From the NCBI GenBank assembly GCA_030063045.1, contig JAQSEB010000099.1, forward strand, positions 1,116,001 through 1,180,000: a stretch of DNA of 64,000 nucleotides, in the 5' to 3' direction. Positions 35,524 through 46,922 of this stretch are shown here, one piece after another (the stretch's first letter is position 1; each line of letters opens with the position of its first letter). Source of the DNA: Pratylenchus scribneri (lineage: Eukaryota; Nematoda; Chromadorea; Rhabditida; Pratylenchidae). A model generated the notes under the pieces. It saw nothing but the letters and a program-made list of their open reading frames with translations, was not told the DNA's origin and ran no database searches. The translations under genes and the position numbers were made by a program.

Positions 35524-38500
35524 ATGTGTTCATCTGCTTCCACATCCTGCTGTACTTCATCATCGACCACCACTTCCACGGAAGGGGCCGCAGCCCCAAT
35601 TGATCAACGCCTTTGTGGACTGCAGGAGCCCAGCACCAGTTCTGGTTCGAGCAGTCCATCCACTGAGCTGGCCAGTTATCCACTAATTCCTCGCGATCAA
35701 CTTCAAGTCCAAGAGCAGCTTGGTGCTGGCACATATGGTCGGTGGCATAATTTTGATGGGAAAATTTAAAGCAGTTTTTTGAAAATTTCAAAAATTGTTT
35801 AAAATTTTTAAACAATTTTAAGACAATTTTTTGAAAAATTAAAAAACAATTTTTCAGCATTTTTCGAAAAATTTTTAACCAGTTTTTTGAAAAAGTTTTT
35901 AAATTTTGAAAAATTAAAAATTTTAAATAATTTTTTGAAAAATTTTTTAGTTTTTTGAAAATTATTTTACAAATTTTTTGAAGGTTCCGTCTTCAAAGGA
36001 CAATGGGAAAGGCCCGATGGTCATTCATTGCAAGTGGCCCTCAAAAAAGTGTTCATGTTGGAGAAAGAGGTAAAGGTTGAAGGATTTTTAATTGTATACA
36101 TTATATACTAGAAAGATGGTTTCGACATTTTCACATTAAATCAAATTTGAGCTTTTCTAGGGATTTTTAGGTTTTGGGACTTGTACATTCTAGGGGTAAC
36201 TTTTCAGTGCGCATCCAGAAAAAATACGCGTTTTTTGATAGCAGTTTGGGTTTGGGCCGAAACCGGTTTAAAAACCGGTTTGCCACGGTAAAACTTTTTT
36301 CCCCGGTCCTCAATCGATTTAAAAACAAAAACCCTCCCGTCTCCAGAGTCAGGGCTATCGATTGATATATAGGTCGGGGGGTCTACGGTGGACGGGGGAG
36401 GCTGGAAAAATGACCATAGGGGGTCTGTTTTTAGAAAATTTTTGAAATTTCCTTATAACTTTTTTGCGAGTTGAGATAGAAGTGCGCGGTAAAGTGCAAA
36501 GTTGTAGAGCTTGAAAATGCGCATCGAATGGTGTATTGCGCGAGCTCTCAAACCAAATCAGTTTGGAGATATAAGCTTAAACCGGTTTAAAAAAGTGAAA
36601 AATACAAGGCGAGCGAAGCGAGCCGTCCGAAACTTAAATAAAAAAAACCTACTGGGGTACCTTAAAGCGCCCCGCGCTTTTTCCGATACGGAAGCATGCC
36701 TTAAACCAGTGGGGCTCTGCCCCACTGGTTAAAAATTAATAATAATATTTTAATTAATTAATCATAATTAATTTTTAAATTTTAAGGTGGAAATCCTCTC
36801 CCAAATTCGGCACCGAAACATCATTCAATTCTACGGAGTCAGTCAAGCAAATCCCGACTTCTTCATTGTGACGGAATATGCCGAAAATGGCAGCCTTTAT
36901 GAGCATTTACACAACAAAGATGAACAAATCAGTCTGGAGAGGACAATCAAATGGGCACAACAAATTGCCCGAGGCGTTGCCTATTTGCACTATGAGGTTA
37001 AAAAAATATGGCTGGGAACAATTTAAATCTCAATTTTAGGCTCCAATCACCGTAATCCACCGGGATTTAAAATCCAAAAACATTGTGATTGGCAAAAAAT
37101 TCCAATGCAAATTGTGCGATTTCGGCACCTCCAAGGACTTGACCCATTCATGGACGGCCCCATCATGGGGTGGCACGGCAGCGTGGATGTCGCCCGAAAT
37201 CATTGCCCAACGTGAGGGCATCACAACCGCAACGGATGTTTGGTCATTTGCCGTCGTCCTCTGGGAGTTGTTTTCACGTCAAGTGCCCTACAAAGGACTG
37301 ACCGAATTCAAAATCTACTCAATCATTTCGCAAAATGGCGTTCGCCTGGTCATTCCGGACACATGCCCTGAGGCATTGGCCAAATTGTTGGCGGATTGTT
37401 GGCGACTGAACCCAAAGGAGAGGCCGGATATGCGATATGGTGAGGAATGGAAAATAATTTAGTTTGGCGAAAAATATATATATTGAAAATTTGAAAAGAT
37501 TAGTTCAGTGTTTTGTCCTAGACCCCCAAACCCTCCAATCGATAGAACACTTCGATATTTAATAATGATTTGACTTATGTTTAACCAATTTTAAATTAGT
37601 TTTTACTTTTAAACCAAAAACAGAAAGGCGTTTCAACCGGCTTAATACCCTTAATTTTGATCAAGCCATTATAAATTATATACCATTCAATGGGTCTTGT
37701 CTTGACAAAATCTATCGATTGATTATAGGGTTTGAGGTCTAGGATAAACCATTGAACTATTATACTCTTTTGTACATTTCAATGTTTTTAACCAAATTAA
37801 ATATTTACAAATAAGAATTTTACGCATTTTTTTACAGTTTTGGCCACGCTGGAACGAATGAGTCAGGACAAGGGCATTCGAGAGGAATGCGCCCAATTCC
37901 TGTGTGAAGGCAAAGAGGAATGGCGACAAAAAATTCAGGAGCAATTGGTGGATTTGGATGAATTAAAGTTGGATTTGGCACGTCAAATTGAGGATTTGCT
38001 GAGAAGAGAACAGGCATTGCGAAAACGAGAAAGTAGCCATCGCAATTTTCTGCATATGGTCGACATTTTGGTGAGTATATTTCTATTAAAAACTAAGTTT
38101 TCCGGAAAGAATTTAATTACATTTTCCGGAAAGAATTTAATTCATTTTCCGAAAAGAATTTAATTACATTTTTCCGGAAAGAATTTAATTACATTTTCCG
38201 GAAAGAATTTAATACATTTTCCGAAAAGAATTTAATTACATTTTTCCAGAAAGATTTTAATTAAGTTTTCCGGAAAGATTTTAATTAAGTTTTCCGGAAA
38301 GAATTTAATTAAGTTTTCCGGAAAGAATTTAATTACATTTTCCGGAAAGAATTTAATACATTTTCCGAAAAGAATTTAATTAAGTTTTCCGGAAAGAATT
38401 TAATTAAATTTTCCGGAAAGAATTTAATTAAATTTTCCGGAAAGAATTTAATTAAGTTTTCCGGAAAGAATTTAATTAAGTTTTCCGGAAAGAATTTAAT

Positions 38501-40843
38501 TAAGTTTTCCGGAAAGAATTTAATTACATTTTTCCAGAAAGATTTTAATTACCAGAAAAGATTAAGTTTACCTTAATAAATTATCCACCCTTTTAAGAAT
38601 GTGGAAAATGTCTGTGAATGGAATGAGGATTGCGTCTGTGAATGGGCACAAAATATTGCCGCAGCTGCGGTTGCCGATTTCCCTGAAGAATCCGTCGACA
38701 AAATTATCTCCTGTGTCCTCCAATATGGCATAAATGGACCTCGGCTACTAAAAATCACCGAGAAAGATTTGGACTGTTTGGGCATTGAGCCGGTGGCACT
38801 TCGCCGTTACATTATGCTCAAGCTGGATGAGCTGCGCGAAATTTGCAATGTCCAACTGTGCAATTTCCCATGTTCACCCAATTCCACGGCATCATCCATG
38901 ATTTGTTCACCATCGACAAGTGATATGGCCCAACCGCCCATTAATTGTCCAATTGTACTGCATGTTGGCCTTTACAGTCGACGGGCTGGGGCAGCGCATC
39001 GATTCAAAGTGTTTTTGGACAGTGATTGGGAGGAATTGGAGGGTGGCGAGAAAAAGCAGCAACCGCCCGAAGAATTGCGTGACTCAGCCACAGTCATTAA
39101 AGAGGTAATAAAAATATTGATGGAATATTTTAAAGCGAAGAAATTCAAAAATTGGGAAAAATTTCGAAAATAGTTTAAAAAGTAATTAACAAAATGAACC
39201 ATATAATTTCTGTTCCTTTTTAATATGCAAATTTCCTTCAGGTGAACATTTCAATGACGGCAGCCGATGGTTCCAGCCTCCAGGACCCAGTCCAATGCAT
39301 TTGCCCACCTTTTGGCTATTTGGAATGGGCGCAGTTGAGTCGAGAGGAATTGCGTACAAAATTGCCGTTGACCATCTCATTGGAAGTTGCCTACACTGAT
39401 CAAGTAAATTTATTGTTTTTTTTAGAAAATTTATTGATTTTTTATAAAAAAAATGCATTATATAAATAAATAAATCAATAAAAATATTTTTAAATTAAAA
39501 AATTAAATTAAATTAATTAATTTCAGGTTATCCAACCAAAGAACACTCGAATCCAAATCAAATTGGATGATTTGGCCGGTGGCCCACGGACACTTTGTTG
39601 CAAACGAGTGCCCCTCAAACTCAGCCCAACCCCCACGGACACTTCATTGAGCCGAATTAGCAGTTCTTTGCAAAGGAATTCCCTAAAAAGTCCGCCGGCA
39701 AGTTTTCGTTCTCGACGACGCTCTTTTGGGCTGAGCGGTTCAATTTCACCGGATCGAAAAACGAGCAGCGGAATTGGTGGAAGCACGTCGAATTTGTTGA
39801 ATCGTAAGCTATAAAAGCAGAAAAATCATTTAAAAAATTTAATTTTTTTTCAGGCTCCCCAGTTTGGGCGGATTTGGCAGCCACCATTCGAAATTCCACA
39901 TTCCCAATTCTTCGCCCGGTTTCACGTTCCATTACGGCCGCAGTGAAAAGATCGACCTCATCAGCGACGGACGAAGAAACAAAGGCATCGGAGATTGCTG
40001 GAAGTGAAATGGGAATGGATCCGGTGCAAACGGCAAGGCAAAGGGCATTGGCCAAAGTGAGAAGGCAACGGGGATCGGAGAGGAAGAAATGTCTTTCAGA
40101 GGTGAGGAATAAATTTCCGATAAAATATCTTTTTACCCAATTTTTTATTTTTTTATCCCAACTTCAAAGTTCAAATAAATAAGTAACCGGTTTTAAACCC
40201 TAACAAACCTTATACCAATTTGTAGATATCATAGATACGTGTGTTGGAATATAAATTTCTTAGTTTAATTCGAAACTGAGCGAGTTAAACCGTTTAAACC
40301 AAATTTACATTTTTTGGTTTTAAGCTTTTTAATTTTGGGCCAAAATCTGATATATTTTATATACCAATCGATGCGTCTTTATGAGATTTACAAATTGGTA
40401 AAGGTTTGTACGGTTTAAAACCGGTTATTTCATTATTTGAAGTCTAAAAATCTACTTTTGCGGTAAAAAAGTGAGGTAAAAAATTGCCTTTCTAAATTAT
40501 TTGAGAATTAAAATTATTTTTTAAACGATTTCAGACGGAATCCGAGCAACAATTATCGAAAAATGCTGCAATTGGCGGTGCCAGTTTCATTTTGGACAGT
40601 CCAAACCAGTCTTCCTCATCTCCCGATTCTTCCTCTTCTCAACAATCATCAAATCAACAACAAGCCAAAATTGATTCGGACCAAAAGAAGACAGTAGAAT
40701 CTGAGACAGCCAATCCGGAAAAGAAGAAAAGGCCGCCATATGGACTTCGACCGTTGGTTGTGCCGACTCCAGAAAATCTACAAAAAATGGCAGAAAATGT
40801 GCCAAAAATGGAAATGAAGAAAGAAAAGGCTGGTCGAAATTGA
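35524..40843 (+). CDS. zak-1: ZAK/MAP3K20-type mixed-lineage kinase with SAM domain
   Basis: Ten exons (35524-35737, 35984-36069, 36787-36996, 37040-37439, 37838-38070, 38598-39104, 39242-39403, 39527-39803, 39854-40101, 40535-40843) give 881 residues in phase. The kinase domain starts at about residue 60: glycine loop LGAGTYGSVF, ATP-binding lysine in VALKK (about 92), catalytic HRDLKSKN (about 177-184) and DFG (about 197). The stretch LEKEVEILSQIRHRNIIQFY is typical of ZAK. A leucine-zipper-like helix follows (about 330-375), then a SAM domain (about 385-455; ITEKDLDCLGI). The serine-rich tail is of low complexity. ZAK kinases are MAP3Ks upstream of p38/JNK and sense ribosome stress in animals; that role here is inferred by homology. 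The intron before the SAM exon holds a TTTCCGGAAAG array. Confidence 0.93.
36165..36735. repeat. Insertion-like segment with paired hairpins in ZAK intron 2
   Basis: This part of the intron differs in composition from its surroundings. It contains AAACCGGTTTAAAAACCGG, then GGCGAGCGAAGCGAGCC, a short hairpin around AAAGCGCCCCGCGCTTT and a perfect 11-bp hairpin, ACCAGTGGGGC (36705-36715) and GCCCCACTGGT (36719-36729), with loop TCT. It may be a mobile element; ends and target duplication were not found. Confidence 0.5.
38097..38570. repeat. Tandem array with TTTTCCGGAAAG core in a ZAK intron
   Basis: About 19 copies of a 24-bp unit (ATTTTCCGGAAAGAATTTAA followed by TTAC), with A/G variants. 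It fills most of the intron between the kinase/zipper and SAM exons. The unit is close to that of the array at 45900-46265. Confidence 0.92.
40145..40470. repeat. Foldback repeat with ACCGGTTTTAAACC ends, second copy
   Basis: The left arm TAACCGGTTTTAAACCCT and the right arm GGTTTAAAACCGGTTA are inverted, and the outer stretch ending in CTACTTTTGCGGTA matches the flank of the copy at 10726. It lies in the last ZAK intron. Confidence 0.6.
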
Positions 40844-41335
40844 ACGGACTCCGTCAAATAAATTGCAATACGTTTTACTCCTCTGAATGAAGAAATCAAA
40901 AATATTCATAAAAATACAATATTTTCACACAATTCACCATAGGATTCCAATGTATAATAACTAAAAATTGATGCCAGTCCATATTTATTTTATTTCCTAT
41001 GGAAAATTGTTATTTTTTTATTATTATTTTCATATTTTTGTTCCATTTTCTTTTACTTATTATAATTCAATAAAATTTATATATTTTGTAATTTAATAAA
41101 AAATAAAAAAATATTTTTTTTCGTTATCGGGGATTTTAAATAGATCTCGGAAAAGATGGATAGAAGAAAAGGAGAATTGGTAATTTAATGAAAAAAGATT
41201 ACATAAAAATTTTATTCAATACAAATTTTCCATAAAGTTTTTAATCAGCCACTAATTTTTCGGGGAAGTTTTTAATTCAATAACAATTCTTTAAAGAATT
41301 TGTGTTTCATTAGAAAGAATTCTGATTAGTTTATT
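40844..41335. other. ZAK 3' flank, no gene seen
   Basis: AT-rich sequence with AATAAA-like motifs following the ZAK stop codon, presumably its 3' UTR. It runs into the array beginning at 41336. Confidence 0.5.
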
Positions 41336-43440
41336 TTTTTTCCGGAAAGTTTTAATTCTGATTTTTGTGTTTCTTTCCGGAAAGTTTTAATTTTGATTTT
41401 TGTGTTTCTTTCCGGAAAGTTTTAATTCTGATTTTTTGTGTTTCATTCCGGAAAGTTTTAATTTTGATTTTTTGTGTTTCATTCCGGAAAGTTTTAATTC
41501 TGATTTTTTGTGTTTCTTTCCGGAAAGTTTTAATTCTGATTTTTGTGTTTCTTTCCGGAAAGTTTTAATTCTGATTTTTGTGTTTCTTTCCGGAAAGTTT
41601 TAATTTTGATTTTTGTGTTTCTTTCCGGAAAGTTTTAATTCTGATTTTTTGTGTTTCATTCCGGAAAGTTTTAATTTTGATTTTTTGTGTTTCATTCCGG
41701 AAAGTTTTAATTCTGATTTTTTGTGTTTCTTTCCGGAAAGTTTTAATTCTGATTTTTGTGTTTCTTTCCGGAAAGTTTTAATTCTGATTTTTATGTTTCT
41801 TTCCGGAAAGTTTTAATTCTGATTTTTTTATGTTTCTTTCCGGAAAGTTTTAATTCTGATTTTTATGTTTCTTTTCGGAAAGTTTTAATTCTGATTTTTT
41901 GTGTTTCATTCCGGAAAGTTTTAATTCTGATTTTTGTGTTTCTTTCCGGAAAGTTTTAATTCTGATTTTTGTGTTTCTTTCCGGAGTTTTTAATTCTGAT
42001 TTTTTTGTGTTTCTTTCCGGAAAGTTTTAATTCTGATTTTTGTGTTTCTTTCCGGAAAGTTTTAATTCTGATTTTTGTGTTTCTTTCCGGAGTTTTTAAT
42101 TCTGATTTTTTTGTGTTTCTTTCCGGAAAGTTTTAATTCTGATTTTTGTGTTTCTTTCCGGAAAGTTTTAATTCTGATTTTTGTGTTTCTTTCCGGAGTT
42201 TTTAATTCTGATTTTTTTGTGTTTCTTTCCGGAAAGTTTTAATTCTGATTTTTGTGTTTCTTTCCGGAAAGTTTAATTCTGATTTTTATGTTTCTTTCCG
42301 GAAAGTTTTAATTCTGATTTTTTGTGTTTCATTCCGGAAAGTTTTAATTCTGATTTTTTGTGTTTCATTCCGGAAAGTTTTAATTCTGATTTTTTGTGTT
42401 TCTTTCCGGAAAGTTTTAATTCTGATTTTTGTGTTTCTTTCCGGAAAGTTTTAATTCTGATTTTTGTGTTTCTTTCCGGAAAGTTTTAATTCTGATTTTT
42501 GTGTTTCTTTCCGGAAAGTTTTAATTCTGATTTTTGTGTTTCTTTCCGGAAAGTTTTAATTCTGATTTTTGTGTTTCTTTCCGGAGTTTTTAATTCTGAT
42601 TTTTTTGTGTTTCTTTCCGAAAAGTTTTAATTCTGATTTTTGTGTTTCTTTCCGGAGTTTTTAATTCTGATTTTTTTGTGTTTCTTTCCGGAAAGTTTTA
42701 ATTCTGATTTTTTTGTTTCTTTCCGGAAAGTTTTAATTCTGATTTTTGTGTTTCTTTCCGGAAAGTTTTAATTCTGATTTTTATGTTTCTTTCCGGAAAG
42801 TTTTAATTCTGATTTTTATGTTTCTTTCCGGAAAGTTTTAATTCTTATTTTTTGTGTTTCTTTCCGGAAAGTTTTAATTCTGATTTTTGTGTTTCATTCC
42901 GGAAAGTTTTAATTCTGATTTTTATGTTTCTTTCCGGAAAGTTTTAATTCTGATTTTTGTGTTTCTTTCCGGAGTTTTTAATTCTGATTTTTTTGTGTTT
43001 CTTTCCGGAAAGTTTTAATTCTGATTTTTGTGTTTCTTTCCGGAGTTTTTAATTCTGATTTTTTTATGTTTCTTTCCGGAAAGTTTTAATTCTGATTTTT
43101 GTGTTTCTTTCCGGAAAGTTTTAATTCTGATTTTTGTGTTTCTTTCCGGAAAGTTTTAATTCTGATTTTTATGTTTCTTTCCGGAAAGTTTTAATTCTGA
43201 TTTTTATGTTTCTTTCCGGAAAGTTTTAATTCTGATTTTTATGTTTCTTTCCGGAAAGTTTTAATTCTGATTTTTGTGTTTCTTTCCGGAAAGTTTTAAT
43301 TCTGATTTTTATGTTTCTTTCCGGAAAGTTTTAATTCTGATTTTTGTGTTTCTTTCCGGAAAGTTTTAATTCTGATTTTTTGTGTTTCTTTCCGGAAAGT
43401 TTTAATTCTGATTTTTGTTTTCATTCCGGAAAATTTTTTA
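41336..43440. repeat. Large tandem array with TTTCCGGAAAG core upstream of gene B
   Basis: About 60 copies of a 35-bp unit (TTCTTTCCGGAAAGTTTTAA followed by TTCTGATTTTTGTGT), with variants such as CATTCCGG, TTATGT and CCGGAGTTTTT arranged in higher-order blocks; a block of about 213 bp repeats at 41365 and 41578. It ends about 630 bases before gene B. Confidence 0.95.
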
Positions 43441-44068
43441 ATTGACCACTAATCTTTCCGGAAACAATTCTGATTTTTTTCATTTCTGAAACAATTCTAA
43501 CAATTTTTTGATTTTTTGTGTTCATTCTGCAAATAACCACCAATCAAACATAAAAATTATAGAGGGAAAATGGCAAAAAATGCTGCTGGTATTATTCAAC
43601 ATTTTATCCTCTCATTGAGCAATACAGCAGCAGACCTTTCGCATTTTCTCATGACCAATTCATTCGATGAATTTCAAATATTGTTCAATGATTAATATTG
43701 GGTCAATTTTCCGACTATCGTTGGCTCCAAAAATGTAGTTTAGGCTGCTTTAATTCAGGAAAATTAAATTCTTTAAAGCCGTCAATGCTTATTCATAAAT
43801 ATGAGAAAAAAGCAGCAAAAATGATCGGGCAGCAGGGTTTAAAAATTTCATGTGAACATTCAGCAGAGCACACATGTAAAATTTGGAGAACAAAAAAAAT
43901 TATTCATTATTAATCCGAAAAATTCCTGGTGTTCCATATTAGGACCTTTGACCAAAAATATTAGGAAGAAACCATTCAACAAAAACCATTAAAATTCTCA
44001 TTCAAAAAAATAATTAAAATAAATTTATAAATCAGATTATAAATAATTTGGCCTATCTGTACCAAAAA
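43441..44068. other. Upstream region of gene B
   Basis: Shared with the region upstream of gene C (46270-46922): both contain CATGACCAATTCATTCGATG followed by AATTTCAAATATTGTTCAA, and near the start codon AATCAGATTATAAATAATTT and CTATCTGTACCAAAAAATGA. This marks a recent tandem duplication that included the 5' flank. The only open frame here is not conserved between the two copies. Confidence 0.7.
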
Positions 44069-45075
44069 ATGAACCCCGCAAAATCGTCCCTCTCCATTTT
44101 CTTCATTATTGCCGGAATTTGCATTCTCTCCATTTTGGCAAGTCCATCGTTGCGGCGTCAACAAGTATAAGATCGAATTGAGGGAACAAAATTATCCCAA
44201 AAATACAGAAAACAACTTCGACCACTGAATCGCCGGTCAACGATGAAGATGCATCCGAATCGGACCAATTGACCCTTCGAAAACGAAATGTGCCCGCACG
44301 ACGACAAGTTAAATTGTTTATTTTCAATATTTTTGACCAAAATGATTCATTCAGGGAGGCACCAGCACTGCTCAACCACCTTCTAGACCTGCTTCCGACC
44401 AATTGACTCGTCGAAAACGCTGCCTTCCTCCGTTTGACGAGGCAAATCTAATTCCAATTCCAAAATTAAATTAATTTGTTTAAATTATTCTAGGAAGATT
44501 CAAGCACTACCCAATCGCCGTCTGAACCCGAATCTGATCAATTGACACTCCGAAAACGCCAAGTTCCCCCTCGTCTTCATGGCCAGGTGTATATCTAAAT
44601 CTTATCTTCATTAAATGTAAACTATTCAGGGAGCTTCAAGCACCACCCAGGCTTCATCTGGTCCAGCCTCTGACCAATTGACCATCTTCAAGCGCAATGT
44701 GCCAGCACGTCGTCAGGTTGAATTAGACTATTAATTCATCAATAATTCTGACCAAAATCATTCGTTAAGGGAGGCTCCAGCACCACTCAGGCTCCTTCTG
44801 GTTCGGCTTCTGACCAATTGACCCTCCGAAAACGTCAAGTTCCACCTCGTCCCCCTCGACGTCAGATAAAATCAATTTTTAAATATTCTTTAAATTTGAT
44901 TCATTTTTCATTCGAGGGAGCTTCAAGCACCACCCCAGCTCCTTCCGGCCCGGCCTCCGACCAATTGACCATCTTCAAACGAAATGTGCCGGCACGTCGC
45001 CAACAAGAAAGCTCCACCACTCAGCAGACATTTATATTCGATTGCACCCCGGAGGAGAGGTGTGGTGGCAAATGA
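44069..45075 (+). CDS. Secreted repeat precursor, gene B
   Basis: Six exons (44069-44164, 44209-44307, 44355-44441, 44494-44586, 44630-44716, 44770-45075) give 255 residues, all introns phase 0. Exon 1 is the signal peptide (SLSIFFIIAGICILSILASPS, last residues RRQQ). Exons 2-5 each encode one repeat ending in a basic site (KRNVPARRQ, KRQVPPRLHGQ). The last exon contains two repeats joined by IKSIFKYSLNLIHFSFE: this is a 51-base former intron (44866-44916), still a normal intron in gene C, whose donor GT has become AT and which is open and in frame. Intron 3 uses a GC donor. Exon 3 has a cysteine (KRCLPPF) and the C-terminus ends in CTPEERCGGK, unlike gene C, so the copy has diverged. Confidence 0.85.
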
Positions 45076-45899
45076 TCAAAAAAGAAGTCTCCATCACTCA
45101 ACAGACCACCCTCCGTCCGATCAAATGCTATTTGGGTGTGCTTTGATGACTGTTGAGAGAAAAGATGAGAAAAAAAATTTTAAAAAAAAACAATTAAAAT
45201 CAAATGATCATGAATATTTCCTCGCCATTTTTTATTCATTTAATCGTAAAATAAATTGATGAGCAAGCAAACTAATTTTTTGTTCAATTTTTAAATAACT
45301 TTTATATTTTTATAATTCCGTTGTCCTATTATTGAATATGAACAATTTTATTGTACTTCATAGAGAATTGGCAGTGGCAACGACAGAATGCTAAAACTAC
45401 AGTTTTTATGGTTAATCAAATGTTCTTCTTTTCTAAATTCCAATTCCTTTGGTTGTTCTGAATGGAGAAGCATTTACATTTAATTTTTTTAAAGAATCCA
45501 CATGGTGCAAAAAATGAGAAATTTTTGCCGATAAAAACAATGAAAATGCCGAAAAGATTGGAACCATTCAGAGGAATTTAACCTAGACCCAAAAAACTTA
45601 TATTTTATATACATCGATAGATCACTTCAAAAACCATCATTTTATTATGGTTTGACCTTGGTTTAATCAATTTTAACTTAATTTCGAACCAAAATTCAAA
45701 AACGGGTTAAATCATTTAATATATAATTTAATTTTGCCCAAACCGTAACAAATTATATATAATTTGATGAGTTTAACCAGCCTAATCCAGTGGTATATTC
45801 TATATTGTTTATAATTGTAGGATAAACATTTAAACAATGATAATATGGCCGTTTTGTGTATTGTGTTTCATTCATTTTTGTGTTTTATTAAGGAAAGAT
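45076..45899. other. Between gene B and the gene C array
   Basis: Holds the gene B 3' flank (similar to 47921-48100) and a degenerate copy of the GGTTTAAACC dispersed repeat at about 45580-45840. No further gene is seen. Confidence 0.55.
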
Positions 45900-46265
45900 T
45901 TCTACTAATTTTTGTGTTTTCTGGAAAGAATTCTGATTTTAGTGTTTCCGGAAAGATTTTAATTAAATTTTCCGGAAAGATTTTAATTAAATTTTCCGGA
46001 AAGATTTTAATTAAATTTTCCGGAAAGATTTTAATTAAATTTTCCGGAAAGATTTTAATTAAATTTTCCGGAAAGATTTTAATTAAGTTTTCCGGAAAGA
46101 TTTTAATTAAATTTTCCGGAAAGATTTTAATTAAATTTTCCGAAAATATTTTAATTTAGTTTTCCGGAAAGATTTTAATTTAGTTTTCCGGAAAGATTTT
46201 AATTTAGTTTTCCGGAAAGATTTTAATTTAGTTTTCCGGAAAGATTTTAATTAGATTTTCCGGAA
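45900..46265. repeat. Tandem array with TTTTCCGGAAAG core upstream of gene C
   Basis: About 13 copies of a 24-bp unit (AAATTTTCCGGAAAGATTTT followed by AATT), preceded by a few units of the longer GTGTTTCCGGAAAG type. It ends about 650 bases before gene C, in the same orientation as the array before gene B. Confidence 0.93.
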
Positions 46266-46922
46266 AGAATTGAATTGATCACCAATTTTAAAGTAAACAA
46301 TACAAATTTTTATGTCTTCTTTCTATAAACCATCAATCAAACACCACCAAACAGAAATCACCATTACAAAAAATTATATGAGGGAAAATGTCAAAAAATT
46401 GCTGCTGGCATTATTCTCATTCTTTCATTGGGCAATCCCGACCTTTCGCATTTTTCTCATGACCAATTCATTCGATGAATTTCAAATATTGTTCAACGAT
46501 ATTGGGCCAACTTTCTGATGATCATTGGAATTTTCCAGCAAATCGGCTCTCCAAAAATGTAGCTGCTTTAATTCATGAAAATTAAATTGGTTAAAGCTGT
46601 CAATGCTTATTCATAAATATGAGAAAAATATCAGCAAAAATGTAACGAATTATTTTGTGATTAGGCAAGGCCCCAAAATTTCATGTGAACATTTAGAACA
46701 CATATATAAATTTTGGTTAACAACAAAATCCTTCATTTTTATTTCAAAAAATACTCTCTGAACCTTCCAATTGAGGAATCCCTTCTAAAATTTATTTCTC
46801 AAGCTATTCAGAGTTCAGAGAAATATTTTCGGCTCTAAAAACCATTTAATTCTCATCAAAAAAATAATTAAAATAAATTTATAAATCAGATTATAAATAA
46901 TTTGTCCTATCTGTACCAAAAA

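Noticed and set aside
41365..42454. Several 67-codon frames repeating CVSFRKVLILIF
   Set aside because: Products of the 35-bp TTTCCGGAAAG array; the frame changes at each unit variant and no gene features exist.
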